This document shows, piece by piece, positions 1 through 11,068 of a stretch of 64,000 nucleotides of DNA (the first letter of the stretch is position 1; each line of letters begins with the position of its first letter). A program made the position numbers and the translations under genes. The stretch spans positions 721,001-785,000 of the forward strand of contig JASPKZ010001602.1 in the NCBI GenBank assembly GCA_030220185.1. The letters are read 5' to 3'. The notes beneath the pieces were generated by a model. That model searched no databases. It was not told the DNA's origin and worked only from the letters and a program-made list of their open reading frames with translations. Source of the DNA: Diploptera punctata. Its lineage: Eukaryota; Arthropoda; Insecta; Blattodea; Blaberidae.

Positions 1-80
<80 letters not shown>
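1..80. repeat. (ATT)n microsatellite
   Basis: Nearly pure ATT repeats run from the window edge, with one ATC variant. The array directly abuts a retroelement 3' remnant, a pairing seen repeatedly in this window. Confidence 0.95.
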
Positions 81-81
<1 letters not shown>

Positions 82-205
82 AACCTCAAGTCCGAAGAAA
101 TGTAGGAAGACCAAAACGACGTTCGAAGGACGACCTGTAGCGTATTGTGCAGTGGGGAGCGGAACTGCCAACAGGCCTATACCTTGAAGAAGAAGAAAAA
201 TATGA
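81..205 (+). mobile_element. NLTR-B 3' end remnant
   Basis: Reading from about 85 gives residues RRNVGRPKRR followed by a stop near 137. This is the basic GRPxKRW-type C-terminus typical of the NLTR-B retrotransposon proteins in this window. A (GAA)n tail follows at about 187-199. Only the last ~40 codons and a short 3' UTR are present, so it is a dead 5'-truncated copy or one cut by the window edge. Confidence 0.5.
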
Positions 206-363
206 TATGAGTCGTCCTTAAACATTGATTTCTGTTTAAAAACTTCATCAAATGACAGGCCGAATATGGAACATGTTCTGAAAGGCTTACATGGTTTTAA
301 CTAATTGACAAAGATTTTTTTAAAGAGAAATCAATTTTAGTTGAGAACGACTGATATATGATT

Positions 364-659
364 AAGTAAAGTAAAGTAATCCCACTACAGGCCTCAAGAG
401 GCCCTTCGGGTAGTAGGAGGTTAAGGCTCCCACTTTTGCTGGACAATCGGCACTTGATGTCAGCCGGGTTGTCAGCCCTGCGTGACGGCCGCCTTTACCC
501 CCCAGTACTCATTTCCGTTAGAGGCTGAGTCGACCGCAGGGCCATAGTGCCGCCAGAAGGTTTGGGTCAGTTTAAAAATCCTGACCCCACCGGGACTTGA
601 ACCCTCGACCTTCTGGCTTGTAGCGCAGTGCCTTAACCACTACGCTACGGCATGCCCCC
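364..659 (-). mobile_element. SINE-1 copy a, full length
   Basis: On the minus strand the element starts near 659 with a tRNA-like head: A box TAGCGTAGTGGTTAAGGC and B box GGTTCAAGTCC (complement at 592-602). A body of about 200 bp follows, ending in a (TTTAC)n tail at 364-378. It has a tRNA-derived promoter but cannot be a tRNA gene because the acceptor stem does not close. Copies b, c, d and e of the same family occur at 17233, 28862, 47267 and 62488. Confidence 0.85.
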
Positions 660-756
660 GATACTTACTCTAATATTTTAAATGTTTACTTTATCAGGTC
701 AGACACTTAACTCTTAGGCTGGGCTAAAAAGAAAAAAAAGTTTTGTATAGTTTAAA

Positions 757-1395
757 CGGACTATTTAACTCATGCCCCAAATTGTAGTCAATGACCAATC
801 ACATTTCAATGAATTTTCTATTACAACCAATGACACTCGTGTTTCACCTCGCTCTTTATCGATTTCTCTTTATCAACTCGTGCTTTTGTGATAAAGAAAG
901 CTCCTCCTTTTTTATATTCTAAACAGATCAGAGCATTATTTTTCTCCAACAAATACATTAAATATAGGAAATAACAGATTCCTTGATTTTACGGAGTTCT
1001 GTATTAAAAAAATTAATTAATAACCTATAATATTGATTATAATATACAGTTTGATGTGTTTCATTATTTCTCCACTAGAGTGCATTCTTACAATATTGCG
1101 ATCCTGTTTAGTAATAAATAATATGATCAAGCTGCAGTGAATATACATAACCTCACATTTCTAATTTGTTTTCAAACATCGCCGTTTATATCAAATATAT
1201 AAATATTTTAAAACACCGGTAATTATATTTAAATAATGACTTTTGAGTAAACAGCTTAATCGTATTCGTTAAATAGTCCTAACAAATGTCACTCTTGATT
1301 TCCAAATTATCTAGATAAATTCACTCGTCACTTCGTGACTCATGATTTTATCGGTAATAATTAAGAAATCACTCGTGACATTACTTATGATAAAT
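757..1395 (+). repeat. R700 interspersed repeat, copy 1
   Basis: This segment aligns by eye with 16765-17560 (same strand) and with the complement of 25491-26225. It begins GGACTATTTAAC and carries the complement GTTAAATAGTCC at 1269-1280, followed by an imperfect hairpin at 1280-1384. The paired short inverted repeats suggest a non-autonomous DNA element, but no target duplication is clear. It is not coding and its family is unknown to me. Confidence 0.6.
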
Positions 1396-1942
1396 GGAAG
1401 TGAACGGGTTATTTAATGAAAGCAATGATGATTACAACTGTGGATGAAAGTGCACAGTAGCGACAGAGTTGATCGCTATATCTGGTTGACCTGATCTTGC
1501 CCAGCTGTCTGCTAGCGGACAATGAAGAAGAGTAAGTTAACGTGCTTGTCATATACCCCAGCCGATAATTAGCTAACCAGACAGGCGCAGGCCGATCAAC
1601 TCTTGCAGACAGACTTCACATATAATAGGCAAAACGTGATACTTACAAAGGACAATACTAGAAAGCTGACTTCCAAGAAAACAGATAGCCATTAGATACA
1701 ATATGAAAGTCTCAAACAAGGTAAAATTATGCAGAGGTCATAACACACTATTTCACAATCACTTTGAAGTTGTATTGAACATAAATATATATAAATTGTT
1801 AAGCTGAAATACTCAATTAGAACAGTTATTCCTAACAGGTGCCGTATTTCGCACAATATGCAAAATGTGTTCGTTTTCTTTTATGTAAGTTAATTAATAA
1901 ACTTGTGTTCCATTGCTAAAATACCTGTTTAATCCTCTATAA
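1396..1942. other. No gene seen; weak inverted repeat
   Basis: AT-rich sequence without a supported ORF. A loose inverted repeat is visible: agttgatcg at 1467-1475 with cgatcaact at 1593-1601, and tctggtt at 1481-1487 with aaccaga at 1575-1581. It may be a decayed MITE. Confidence 0.4.
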
Positions 1943-2765
1943 ACTCGCTGGCACTATCGAACTCGTAGGTTCATGACTGTGCGGACATAGCTCTCCACAC
2001 ATCCTTAACCTAGCTAATGTTTAGGAATCTACTTCCCTCCAATCATGGTTAATGGTTTTATCCACCACATTATTGCTCTACCAACTGGGCGTTTTCCCTC
2101 TGGTTTTCCTATAACAAGCCTCGATGCCCCTCTTTTATTTCTCATCCTTGACACATGTTCTGCCCATCGCAGTCTACGAGACTTAACTGTTATTATATCT
2201 GGTTTCCTATAAAGGTAATGTATCTCACTGCTATGTAGCCTTATCCATTCGCCTGTTTCGTCATTTCTCTTTGGTCCAAAAATGTCCCTAAGAACTTTAT
2301 TCTCAAATACTCGTAATCTTTCCTCCTGCCTTAAAGTAAGAGTCTATGTTTGGCTTCCATATATCTAGGAGAATAATTTTATATATTTTCAGTTTAACGT
2401 TTTTTAGAGAAGTTGGAACGACATGTATAGTAACATGCATTTCCAGAATTGAGCCCATGTTTAATTTCTTTTTCCGCCTCATTCCTATTTGTAATTATTG
2501 TTCCTAGGTATTTGAATTCACCTATGGTACTTCTTCAAAATTTCCTTCATTTTTCATTAACAGTCCATATCCATTATATAATGCCTTTCTATGTGTGAAC
2601 ATATATCTAGTTTTATTGAGTTTAGACTACTTCTAGTTCCAATTTTCTAGTGTTGGTCCTTAGTATCTGCTCGTTACCGCCTAATATCATCAGCATAAAC
2701 TAACATCTTATTAATACAATTGACTTGTAGGCCTCCTTAGTGATTAAAATGGCAAATTGCCTGAG
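1943..2765 (-). mobile_element. RTE-A 3' fragment, decayed
   Basis: The complement aligns with the last ~820 bp of the RTE-A element at 11067-14339. It has the terminal motif giving GTGCCAG (complement near 1949), the GKRPVGR stretch, the LRW.HV motif and the region upstream to the YADD area, which is truncated. Indels and stops break all frames. The 5' end is truncated near 2765, as expected of target-primed insertion. Confidence 0.8.
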
Positions 2766-3339
2766 GAGTTTGGTTTCACAAACGAATAGAAAGTGTTAAT
2801 ATTGTTTTAAGAGTCATTTTACATTTAAATTTTATATAAGTTAAAGTAAAATATTCAAAGTTTTAAATAAATACAACACACAAGAGAATAAAATGTGGCT
2901 GAAATAAATATTTATGTTACGAAGATTAACCCCGAGTGAGTAGCTTTTCTTCCTCATTGATCAAGCTCTATCTTCCTTGATACACTGAACGTAAATACAT
3001 ATATCATCCAAAAAGTCTATGAATCAATCCATGAACGTGAGACTTTGCCGGTCAAGACGTGCTTCCAGTCCGCTGCGCATCGTAATAGTATATTACATGC
3101 TAGGTTGGGAAATCGTATTTACAGAATTGAGGAAAATGTTTAAAAACCGAGCGATAGCGAGGTTTTCAATTTTCTAGATTCTGTAAAACACTTCACAAAC
3201 GTTCGCTGTACATTGATTTTTGCGCGATGGTGTTTACAAAATAATAAATAGTAGTAAAATAATAACATTTCTATTAGAAATATGTGCGTTCATTATAAAT
3301 AATTGAGTAATGTTAACAGTGTGGGCAATGTTTATTAGT
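2766..3339. other. No gene seen; short palindrome at 3145
   Basis: AT-rich sequence. The one visible structure is near 3145-3168, where AAAACC and GGTTTT flank gagcgatagcgag, forming a small inverted repeat. No supported ORF. Confidence 0.4.
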
Positions 3340-3550
3340 TGAAAGAGCAGTAGGCCGTGAGACCATTATTATTGATAAAATGACCGCAAGTATGTATTTA
3401 TTGTTTTATATTGTTTCAAATAAAGTTCAGTTTATTTTTAATTCAGTGATTTGTTTCATATAATGTATATTAACGCTACCTTTTGGATATTTTTTGTATA
3501 TACAATGTACGTAGAGGGCAGTGGTTTTATTTCCCGCACGTGGGTGTAAA
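3340..3550 (+). repeat. Repeat with inverted core, copy 1
   Basis: The left ~65 bp (about 3350-3415) matches 17835-17897 in the same orientation. The following ~130 bp (3415-3545) matches 17895-18025 only in reverse complement. It is non-coding, and the core contains the stretch ggcagtggttttat. Family unknown. Confidence 0.55.
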
Positions 3551-3676
3551 ATGTAATATTACAGTATAGTTAATTAGGTTGGCAATCCCGAAATGTAGGA
3601 ACTTGAACTTTCAATCATGGTCGCTATTGCTGTAAGTACGACAAAACGCACTATCGCGCAAAAAATAATGTAATTG

Positions 3677-3864
3677 TATTATCGCCTCACTATGATGGTC
3701 GTCCATTTATGTAAAAGGGGGTGCCGCGCGACAATGATTGGCAATGTTTAATTTGCAGTATTATTATAGTGGCGGTAGTTGGGATCTTTGTATTTAATTA
3801 TTTATAACAGTTGCGAGAAATCAAAGCGAGCCACTGGACAACCATCATAGTGAGGCAACAATAT
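3677..3864. mobile_element. MITE-like element with ~22-29 bp TIRs
   Basis: GCCTCACTATGATGG at 3685-3699 is repeated in reverse complement at about 3842-3856. The similarity extends inward to GTCCA and outward a few bases with mismatches. The interior is ~130 bp with no ORF. Size and termini fit a non-autonomous DNA transposon; the superfamily is undetermined and no clean TSD is seen. Confidence 0.65.
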
Positions 3865-3887
3865 TATTTTATTATTTTTTTCTTGGC

Positions 3888-4221
3888 GCGACAGGCCTAG
3901 AAGGCCCTTAGCTTATCAGCCGACAGTTGGTCTCACATCCACATGTGTCAGGCACAGAGGTAGATGATCATCCAGCCAGTGTAGGTTGACATGTGGTCAG
4001 CATGTCGAGTCGGGTCACCCAACCGTTATAGGTGGTTTTCTCAACCTGGAGCTGCTACTTATTGTAGCTACCCAAATGCTTCACGATGCTGGGTGGGCAC
4101 CGGTCCACTACTAGCCGAAATACTATGAGAAAATTTCTTCCCCCATGGAGACTCGAACCAGCTCAAGTCCTAAAGCTCTGCGCCAAGGCTTCCTGCCTTA
4201 ACCACTCGGCTACGGCTCGGG
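3888..4221 (-). mobile_element. SINE-2 copy a
   Basis: Minus-strand head near 4220: A box TAGCCGAGTGGTTAAGGC and a B box like GGTTCGAGTCT (complement near 4150). The body matches the SINE-2 copies at 21078, 24049 and 24387. The 3' end near 3888 runs into an AT-rich stretch. Confidence 0.85.
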
Positions 4222-5143
4222 ACTTATTTTATTAATATCGAAGAATATAAGGACTGGTTTCTCAGAAATTAACATAATATTGAAAAAGCAAAATACGTAT
4301 CGTACAATATGTACCATTACAGATATAATCCAAGGCTGGTATAATCTAGAAAACCATTTGATCGTACTTACTCTATATAACACTATTAAAATAATAAACA
4401 CAAACACTAGAATACTGTTATATGTTGAGCTGAACAACCAGATATGTGATGTTAATGATGTTGCAGTGGCGTCAGGGTCGGGTGAGCATGTTCAGACAGA
4501 ACTACACATTTTCAAAACATACTACTTACGTTTGAAGGGTCTGCCCAAAGGTATCTTGCCTGGTGGCTTGTAATTTAATATTTGACGTGGTATTCTTGTT
4601 CCGCTCATTCTTCTTAAACTTTAATTACATAAATGTATTGCAAGCTACACTCAACTAAAAGAACACAATAATCGCCATTTAGTATCGCCCAATATTCGAT
4701 CTACCTCAACACTTGTGTTTGACTTCACTAATTGTTACTCAACTCAGGGGGACACAAGTTGAGATTTCTATCGTATTATTTTCAATATCGTATATAACAT
4801 TTCTATATAAAATAATGTTTATAGGAATTGAAATTGTATGAAAAGACAAAGAACATAAGAAACTGCGATGTACACCGACAATGGTATGAAATCTGGTCTT
4901 CTAATTACGGAAGGTTGAATTGCAATGAAGAACAAACCCCCATTATAGAGAATAGCCTTCTTTTTTTGCAGTCGAAATACGCCATATGCACCAAAGTGCA
5001 TGTTTTCGTATGGTTTTATTCTGTCGGTTTGTATGATGTCTAGGAGTTGAGTTTTATTTTCAGAAAAAATCACATGCTTCAAACTTGTCTGGAATTTGAA
5101 TTTACGACAGGCAAGGTGAGTTTTTTTCTAATTGTGAAGACAA
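4222..5143. other. No supported gene; 97-codon ORF only
   Basis: An ORF at 4280-4573 (plus strand, 97 codons) has no recognisable domain, and AT-rich DNA yields ORFs of this size by chance. Nothing else is supported here. Confidence 0.4.
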
Positions 5144-5968
5144 TTGGACTTTACGCCTTCAGCAATGTTTACGCAATCAATGTCAAAAGATGAAGTAATA
5201 TGTTGCTGGAACAAAAAATATAAATTTGGAATAAGAATATCAGAAAATAGAAAATTAAACACCCTATTGTTTGCAGATGACCAAATAATAATAGCAAATT
5301 CCGAAGATAATCTACAGAAAGGTCTGTATGAACTTAACAAAATTACAGAAGAATATGGATTAAAGATATCCACAGAAAAAACAAAAATTATGGCATTTCA
5401 AGGTGTAGATCCTGTCAGACGTAAAATTGTACTGGACAATAAAATTTTGGAGCAGGTGAATAATTTTACATATCTAGGATGCAATATCTCATATGAAGAA
5501 GAAAAGGATGTAAATGCAAAAATATCTAAATTTTTAAGAATTTTAGGGTTAATAAATTCTATCTTCAAGCCACAGTTAGTCCAAAAGCATTCAAGACTGA
5601 AAGTGTATAAAACACTGGCTCTTCCAACTCTTTTGTATGGTAGCGAAGTATGGACGTTGAAACAGAAGGATATACAGAGACTTAGATCTGCTGAAATGAG
5701 ATATCTTCGGAGGACTGCAGGATACACACTACTAGATCACAAAAAAAATGAAGACATCTTAGAAGAATTACACATGGAATCTTTAGAAAACAAAATTTCT
5801 GATTATAAGTCAAGATGGATACAACATGTTCATCGAATGGAAGATCACAGAATACCCAAACTAATGTTAAGATATCAACCTGCAGGAAGAAGAAGACCAG
5901 GACGTCCACTCAAAAGACTTCTGGATGGTGTTTCTCTTGAGGCCGAAACTGGTCAACAAATGGCCTAA
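5144..5968 (+). pseudogene. NLTR-B reverse transcriptase, C-terminal two-thirds
   Basis: A 274-codon open frame whose similarity begins around codon 13. It contains the RT motif C variant FADDQ (codons ~43-47) and the motif D-like EKTKIM. It also has motif E-like FTYLGC, LYGSEVWTL and a basic C-terminus with GRRRPGRP. This is the palm end, thumb and C-terminal domain of a non-LTR reverse transcriptase that copies element RNA at a nicked target. The endonuclease and the upstream RT motifs are missing, so the copy is 5'-truncated and inactive. The frame is uninterrupted, suggesting a relatively young insertion. A (GAT)n tail at about 5980-5997 marks the 3' end. The exact non-LTR clade is uncertain. 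Confidence 0.85.
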
Positions 5969-5997
5969 ATTCGTGAATGTACTATGATGATGATGAT

Positions 5998-7329
5998 GTC
6001 AAAAGAATGATTCCTTGTAAAAAGGCATTGCATATCCGTGAGTTGGATATCAAATGAAACAACCAGAACTGAGCTGAAACTTATTCCTAAGTAATTCCAA
6101 CGTTACATCTACTCATGTTCAACCTGAATGATTTTATTTACATACCAAATGTTCTGGGTGTGATTCTTATCTCTAGTTTTTAATTTCGTAGTTCAACACA
6201 TTCACAGATAATGCCTTAGAGATGAATCTACGCTATGCTACGTTAACCTGGATGCCTATTACTTGCGGTATTAACTTCACGCCTACTAATTGTTCCGTAT
6301 TACGTCGAAGTGACCAGTAGAATAGGGTTAAAGTGTCCAGCTTGAGTGCAAGAGACGATAGGTCACTCAAAACTCTTTTAAATCAATGTAATAATTTGAG
6401 GAGATAGACAGGTATTTAGTCTTATTTTTCTCGTTAATTAAGCCCACAATATGTTTCTTCCAGAAGTTATAGTCCTTCCTTCTCTTTTTTGATCTCCCAT
6501 GCGATCTCTTGCCGTCTGTGGGTAGATCATTGTGAAAATATCATATATCCAATTAATTTGTTTGTATGAATTACAAAATATATCACTATATTATAATCCT
6601 ATAAGATATCACGCGGACAGCTAATTTTTACTATTTGAAAATAGGTAAATATATTTTAGATTTTCAAAGTTGTTTTTTTAAAGTTTTATGTAATTTTGCT
6701 GTGTTTTCTCCCGTCATTTTTAGATACTTTTTAAACATTTTAGGTCATCAAAATCCGGGTCCTGGCTGTATTTTTAACAGGGTATAAATGAATGTTCCAT
6801 GTAAAAGAAATTAATTAATCAGTCTATTCCTAAATTACATTTATCTTCACTTAATTACATAAATTTCCATGTTATACAATGTATTTCTTAATTACTTTAA
6901 GGTCTTATAAAACGACGAGAAAGTGAAACATGGTAATACGAAGTACTGTAATATTTAAAAAATAAAAAAAATGTCACGAATATATATTTACAATACAGAT
7001 TTAATTAGACATTTTACTAAATAAAAAATGGTAATCAATATAAATTAAGCATAAATAAGTACATAACAATAGTACGTTTTAGATTGCAAGGGCAAGTAAA
7101 AATAAACTTGTTCACGGTACACAAAAATATATTTATAACAATTATCATAACGCGTTTCATTTTGGCAATTGAAGGTACTTGGTTGTTAAATCTTTATTTA
7201 TTCAATTTTTACGAGGAGGCTTATATTGTTCATAATTGTAAGTATATGCAGTTATTAATATTACCACAGCATATATTTTATATTAGGCCCATACTACTTT
7301 TACTCCTATTTTATATTGAAACAACATTT
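5998..7329. other. No gene seen
   Basis: About 1.3 kb of AT-rich sequence. An ORF of 104 codons at 7084-7398 is low-complexity, hydrophobic and AT-driven. No repeat shared with the rest of the window was recognised. Confidence 0.4.
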
Positions 7330-7625
7330 CATCAGATCAGATCAGAAGTACCATTTTGCATCGGATGGTGGCTGAAGTATTTTAACGACGCTCTTTAACT
7401 GCTAAGGTCATTAGGATCGCAATTCAAAACTAGGAATGAATTCGCCGACAATTTTGCTCAGAAGCCTTTTATTTAAGACTTGAGGTTCTTTTAGTGTAAA
7501 AATCTACGTAGGGATCCACGGCTTGACTTCTCTTCCAACTAAAACCACATTCAGAACGTTTACGCCCTAAAAATATCGACCCGGTCGGTTTGTACACATG
7601 GTCCTCGGGACCGAATTATGTCAAC
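7330..7625 (-). mobile_element. SINE-4 copy a, decayed
   Basis: It resembles 35775-36060 and 54825-55049 on the same strand: a run of 'aagtattttaacgacgctc' type, a later segment like 'ggatccacggctt', then 'ccctaaaaatatcgacccgg' near the head. The tRNA-like head at the high-coordinate end is too degraded to show both boxes. Confidence 0.5.
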
Positions 7626-8070
7626 TTCCATTATTATTGTTGTAATTTTATTCATTAAAAAATTAACTTTGACAGAATATGAAATAAAACTATGTATGTT
7701 ACAAAGATTGAAAGTGCTTTATGAACTCGTTTCGAAAACAATTTATCCGTAAAACTTTAATTTCAATCCTTTAAGGTGATTAACTGTTACAAGTTTGCAA
7801 CTATCACATGTAAAATGCGACAGTAATATCATTTAAGGTTGGTCAACCGGAGTACTTGAACTTTGTTCTTTCGAGTACGAGTCTCAAAAGTTACGATCTG
7901 AGTTAAGTCGTTCGATTTTGAGTTGATTTAATGTTTGTTATTTTATGTATCAGCATTGTAGTTTAGGGTGAGCAGATTATACGAATGAAAATACGGGACC
8001 TTGGTCCAACAGTGATAAGTTAGTACGTTATTATGTTATTTCTATTATAAGCCACACTCGACAGGGACTC
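7626..8070. other. No gene seen
   Basis: AT-rich sequence with no supported ORF or recognised repeat. Confidence 0.4.
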
Positions 8071-8074
8071 TTAA

Positions 8075-8294
8075 CCCTTAAATTGGCAAAACACAAATTT
8101 CTTCTGTTCGTTATTTGAATGTGGCGGACCGCAGTGAGAACGGAATCTTGTGTAACTGTTATTATTAGGTATATTGTATAATTAGACACACATTTAATTG
8201 GTTTCTTTTTGTTCGTTTTCTTATGATTAATTAAAAATATTAAATTAATTGAACCAACTGATGTATCCTAAACGATACATTACGAATTTAAGGG
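8075..8294. mobile_element. piggyBac-like MITE flanked by TTAA
   Basis: TTAA at 8071-8074 and 8295-8298 flanks a 220-bp segment. Its ends are CCCTTAAATT (8075-8084) and AATTTAAGGG (8285-8294), perfect 10-bp inverted repeats. A TTAA target with CCC-starting termini is characteristic of piggyBac-type elements (established knowledge). No transposase is encoded, so it would depend on one elsewhere. Confidence 0.65.
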
Positions 8295-8298
8295 TTAA

Positions 8299-9136
8299 TA
8301 ATTGTATTTATTGAAAACCCTAGTAAAGTGGATGACAGTTTTTGCTTTTAGTACTGCCGCATCATCGAAAGAACTACTGGATGAAGACTTAACACTATTG
8401 GATTGAGGCATGCAAGGATCCCATACTTCAGTTCTCCAATTCTAGATATTTCATACCATTATTCATAATCATTTAGCCTCTCGTTTCCATTACTCATCCC
8501 AACCATAATTTTAACAAAGGCTCAAATCTGGAAACGCTTGCATTACAGGAACTCTTATACTTTCTTATATACAGAGTGAAAAAAAACTGAACGGAAAAAA
8601 CTCAGGAATGAATTCCTCATATTGAGAGAAGAAGAAAAGTCTGGTACAACATGGGTCTGGAGATTTATAATTGCAGAGTTATTGGAACTTAATGAATGTC
8701 AGTAAACCACTGAAAAAGGCATAATACTCGCCTTCTCATCACAGGTTCATCAAAACGTAAAATACACTTTAAGACGACTTAGTTTAACTACATAAATAAA
8801 CTCTCATTGTCTTTTCTGTAAGTATTCTAATTGTTGCATCTTGGACTGCTTTTAATTTTTTTCCCGATGAACCGTGAAAATCACCTTATTCGTTCATTTT
8901 TACTTTAAATTCACATATGAAACTAGCATCCAAAATTGCAGAATATAACATAATTTGTTTATTTATTGCGTGTTTGTTTTTTTTTCCTCCAAAGCCCACA
9001 TTGCGCTTTCTCTAAACATATAGTTTCAGCAATAAATACATTTATTTAAATATACAACATATACTGAAATAATCTGAACGTAGATAAAATATTGTAGACA
9101 ACACATCATAAAATTAGTTTTAGTAACTCACTGCTC
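8299..9136. other. No gene seen
   Basis: AT-rich. A stretch near 8572-8640 (beginning tacagagtgaaaaaa) looks like a decayed transposon end, but no partner terminus was found. Confidence 0.35.
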
Positions 9137-9139
9137 TTA

Positions 9140-9246
9140 GGGTAGGTTTCACCAACTGAGGTAACTGTATTACGCCTGTTTAAGCTATGCATTATACACG
9201 GGGAAAACTGGCGTAATACAGTTACCTCTGTTGGTGAAATTGACCC
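9140..9246. mobile_element. 107-bp hairpin MITE, copy 1
   Basis: The ends GGGTAGGTTTCACCAAC and its near-complement (GTTGGTGAAATTGACCC, ending 9246) form inverted arms of ~40 bp around a short loop. The arms share gaggtaactgtattacgcc. Flanks are TTA (9137-9139) and TAA (9247-9249). Copy 2 at 43993-44099 has exactly the same length and sits in a SINE with a TAA duplication. Three-base TWA-type targets and G-rich ends suggest the PIF/Harbinger superfamily (inference). Confidence 0.8.
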
Positions 9247-9511
9247 TAAGAGGCCATCTCGTTACTGAACATCTGATTTTGTAACTACTCACCTAAATAA
9301 CTATTAATTACATTATTACTACACTTTAATTAATATTAATACCCATCACCAAAAATTAATTACACAGTCTTAAACATATTATTCAATGTATATGTGTAAA
9401 GTGTATTAACATAATCTCGGAAATAGAAAAATCTACTTTGCCTTAATTTTTTCTAACATCTCGATTCTGTCAAGACACACCACGCTTGTATTACAATACA
9501 TTATATAAATG

Positions 9512-9968
9512 AGTGGTCACCGCTGTGGTCTCTAGGAAGCCTGTGGTCTCGAGGAAGCCTGCTGCCTGGTCACGCAGCGGGCCCGGGATCGATCCCCGGT
9601 CGGGACAGGCTCCTGGGTGAGGCATTTTTCGGGGTTTTTCCTCGCCTATAAGACAAATGTCAGGAAGATTAGGGTCCAAAGGTCCCCGAAAGTTATCCGG
9701 TCATCATCAGCATCATCCTTATCATTATCATCATCCTTATCATTATCATCTCATTATCATTATCATCATCTTTATCATTATCATCTCCTAATCATTATCA
9801 TCATCCTTATCATTATCATCTCCTTATCATTATCATCCTCCTTCATCGGTGTGGAAAGCAACGGGAAGCTACCACACCTATAATTCCCTAGTAAAGCTGC
9901 AAAGCATGGCATGAAAATGATATGATTGCAGCGAAAGATCTGCCCTCGGGCAGAATTACTATGGATGG
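9512..9968 (+). mobile_element. SINE-3 copy a, expanded TCATTA region
   Basis: The head carries the motif tgtggtctcgagg and B box GGATCGATCCCC at ~9590. It is followed by the conserved gacaaatgtcagg and the type I 3' half ending cgggcagaattactatggatgg. Two oddities: the head has a short internal duplication (tgtggtctc at ~9526 and ~9543), and the usual short (ATC)n region is expanded to ~150 bp of TCATTA-like repeats at 9700-9848. Confidence 0.85.
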
Positions 9969-10104
9969 ATGGATGTGAATGAATATTAAATGATTGATCA
10001 TTTTATACAAAATAATGAATTATGGCACAAACTAAAAAAAAACTTCAATAAATATATAATAAATTAAGAGGAAGGGTTTGTTGATGGAAATATCAATAAA
10101 ATAC

Positions 10105-10148
<44 letters not shown>
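10105..10148. repeat. (ATT)n microsatellite
   Basis: About 14 ATT units. Confidence 0.95.
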
Positions 10149-10151
<3 letters not shown>

Positions 10152-10215
10152 CTGGCTTCAAATCACTTTGGGTTGAAGGAGAAACACTGTATTGTGGAAT
10201 ATCCCTAAATATAAA

Positions 10216-10309
10216 ATATTATTATTGTTATCATTATTATTATCATTATTATTATCATAATTGTTATCATTATCATTATTAACATTATCATCATTATCAT
10301 TATCATTAA

Positions 10310-10385
<76 letters not shown>
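10216..10385. repeat. (ATT/ATC)n microsatellite
   Basis: A degenerate ATT/ATC mixture becomes pure ATT from ~10311. Its far end abuts the NLTR-C fragment. Confidence 0.95.
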
Positions 10386-10387
<2 letters not shown>

Positions 10388-10910
10388 AGAGGATAAACAA
10401 GAGAGTTATATTCAAAAACAAAATAAATAAAGGTAAAACAATAACAGCTGTGATAAATGGAGTCATACGGAACAGATATAACGAGAAAAATAAGTTACAA
10501 ATATATAATTCAATAGTGAGGAATACAGTCACATATGGAGCTGAAGTTTGGAAATTCAACAAAAACTTAGAACTACAATTTATGTCAATGGAAATGGATT
10601 TCTTGAGGAAAGCAGCAAGATGTTCAAAACTTAAAGAGAAAAGAAATACTGTCATACGAAAAAAAATAAATATTAGATATCCAATAGTAGATTATATAAG
10701 ATATAAGCAGTTAAATTGGTATAGGCATGTAAGACGAGGGCAAGAAGAAAGGTTACCCAGAAAAGCATTGGAATGGTGTCCACCTGGAAGAAGGAAAGGA
10801 AAACCTCGAAACTCGTGGATGCAAGAAATAAGAACTCGAATGAGAACACGAGGATTGGGGGACATGGAGTGGATGGGTAGAGGCAGGTGGAGAAGGGAGA
10901 TAAAACTTTA
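10386..10910 (+). pseudogene. NLTR-C retrotransposon, C-terminal domain
   Basis: After the ATT run an open frame of ~175 codons continues to 10911. It carries a non-LTR C-terminal signature: YGAEVWKFN, LNWYRHVRR, ALEWCPPGRRKGKPR and a basic tail. The RT catalytic core and endonuclease are absent. The apparent ORF start upstream is a poly-leucine artefact of the microsatellite. A related decayed copy lies at 56510-56990. Confidence 0.75.
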
Positions 10911-10947
10911 GGCATAAAAAGATGTGTAAACATTGAAAATCTTAATA

Positions 10948-10979
<32 letters not shown>

Positions 10980-11027
10980 AATAATAATTATTATTAACAT
11001 TATCATTAACATATGTATCAGCATTAA

Positions 11028-11066
<39 letters not shown>
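10948..11066. repeat. (AAAT)n / (AAT)n / (ATT)n tract
   Basis: AAAT repeats at 10948-10977 plausibly form the 3' tail of the NLTR-C copy. AAT and then ATT repeats follow (pure from ~11026). RTE-A begins where the ATT run ends. Confidence 0.9.

Positions 11067-11068
<2 letters not shown>

Noticed and set aside
4280..4573. 97-codon ORF starting MKKQNTYRT
   Set aside because: Not listed as a gene: no recognisable domain, AT-driven composition, and no paralogue or splice context seen.
8560..8700. Possible mariner-like terminus (tacagagtgaaaaaaaactg)
   Set aside because: No matching inverted terminus or TA duplication could be found nearby.
10158..10655. 165-codon minus-strand ORF rich in asparagine
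   Set aside because: The Asn run is the translation of an (ATT)n array and the rest is antisense to the NLTR-C fragment.
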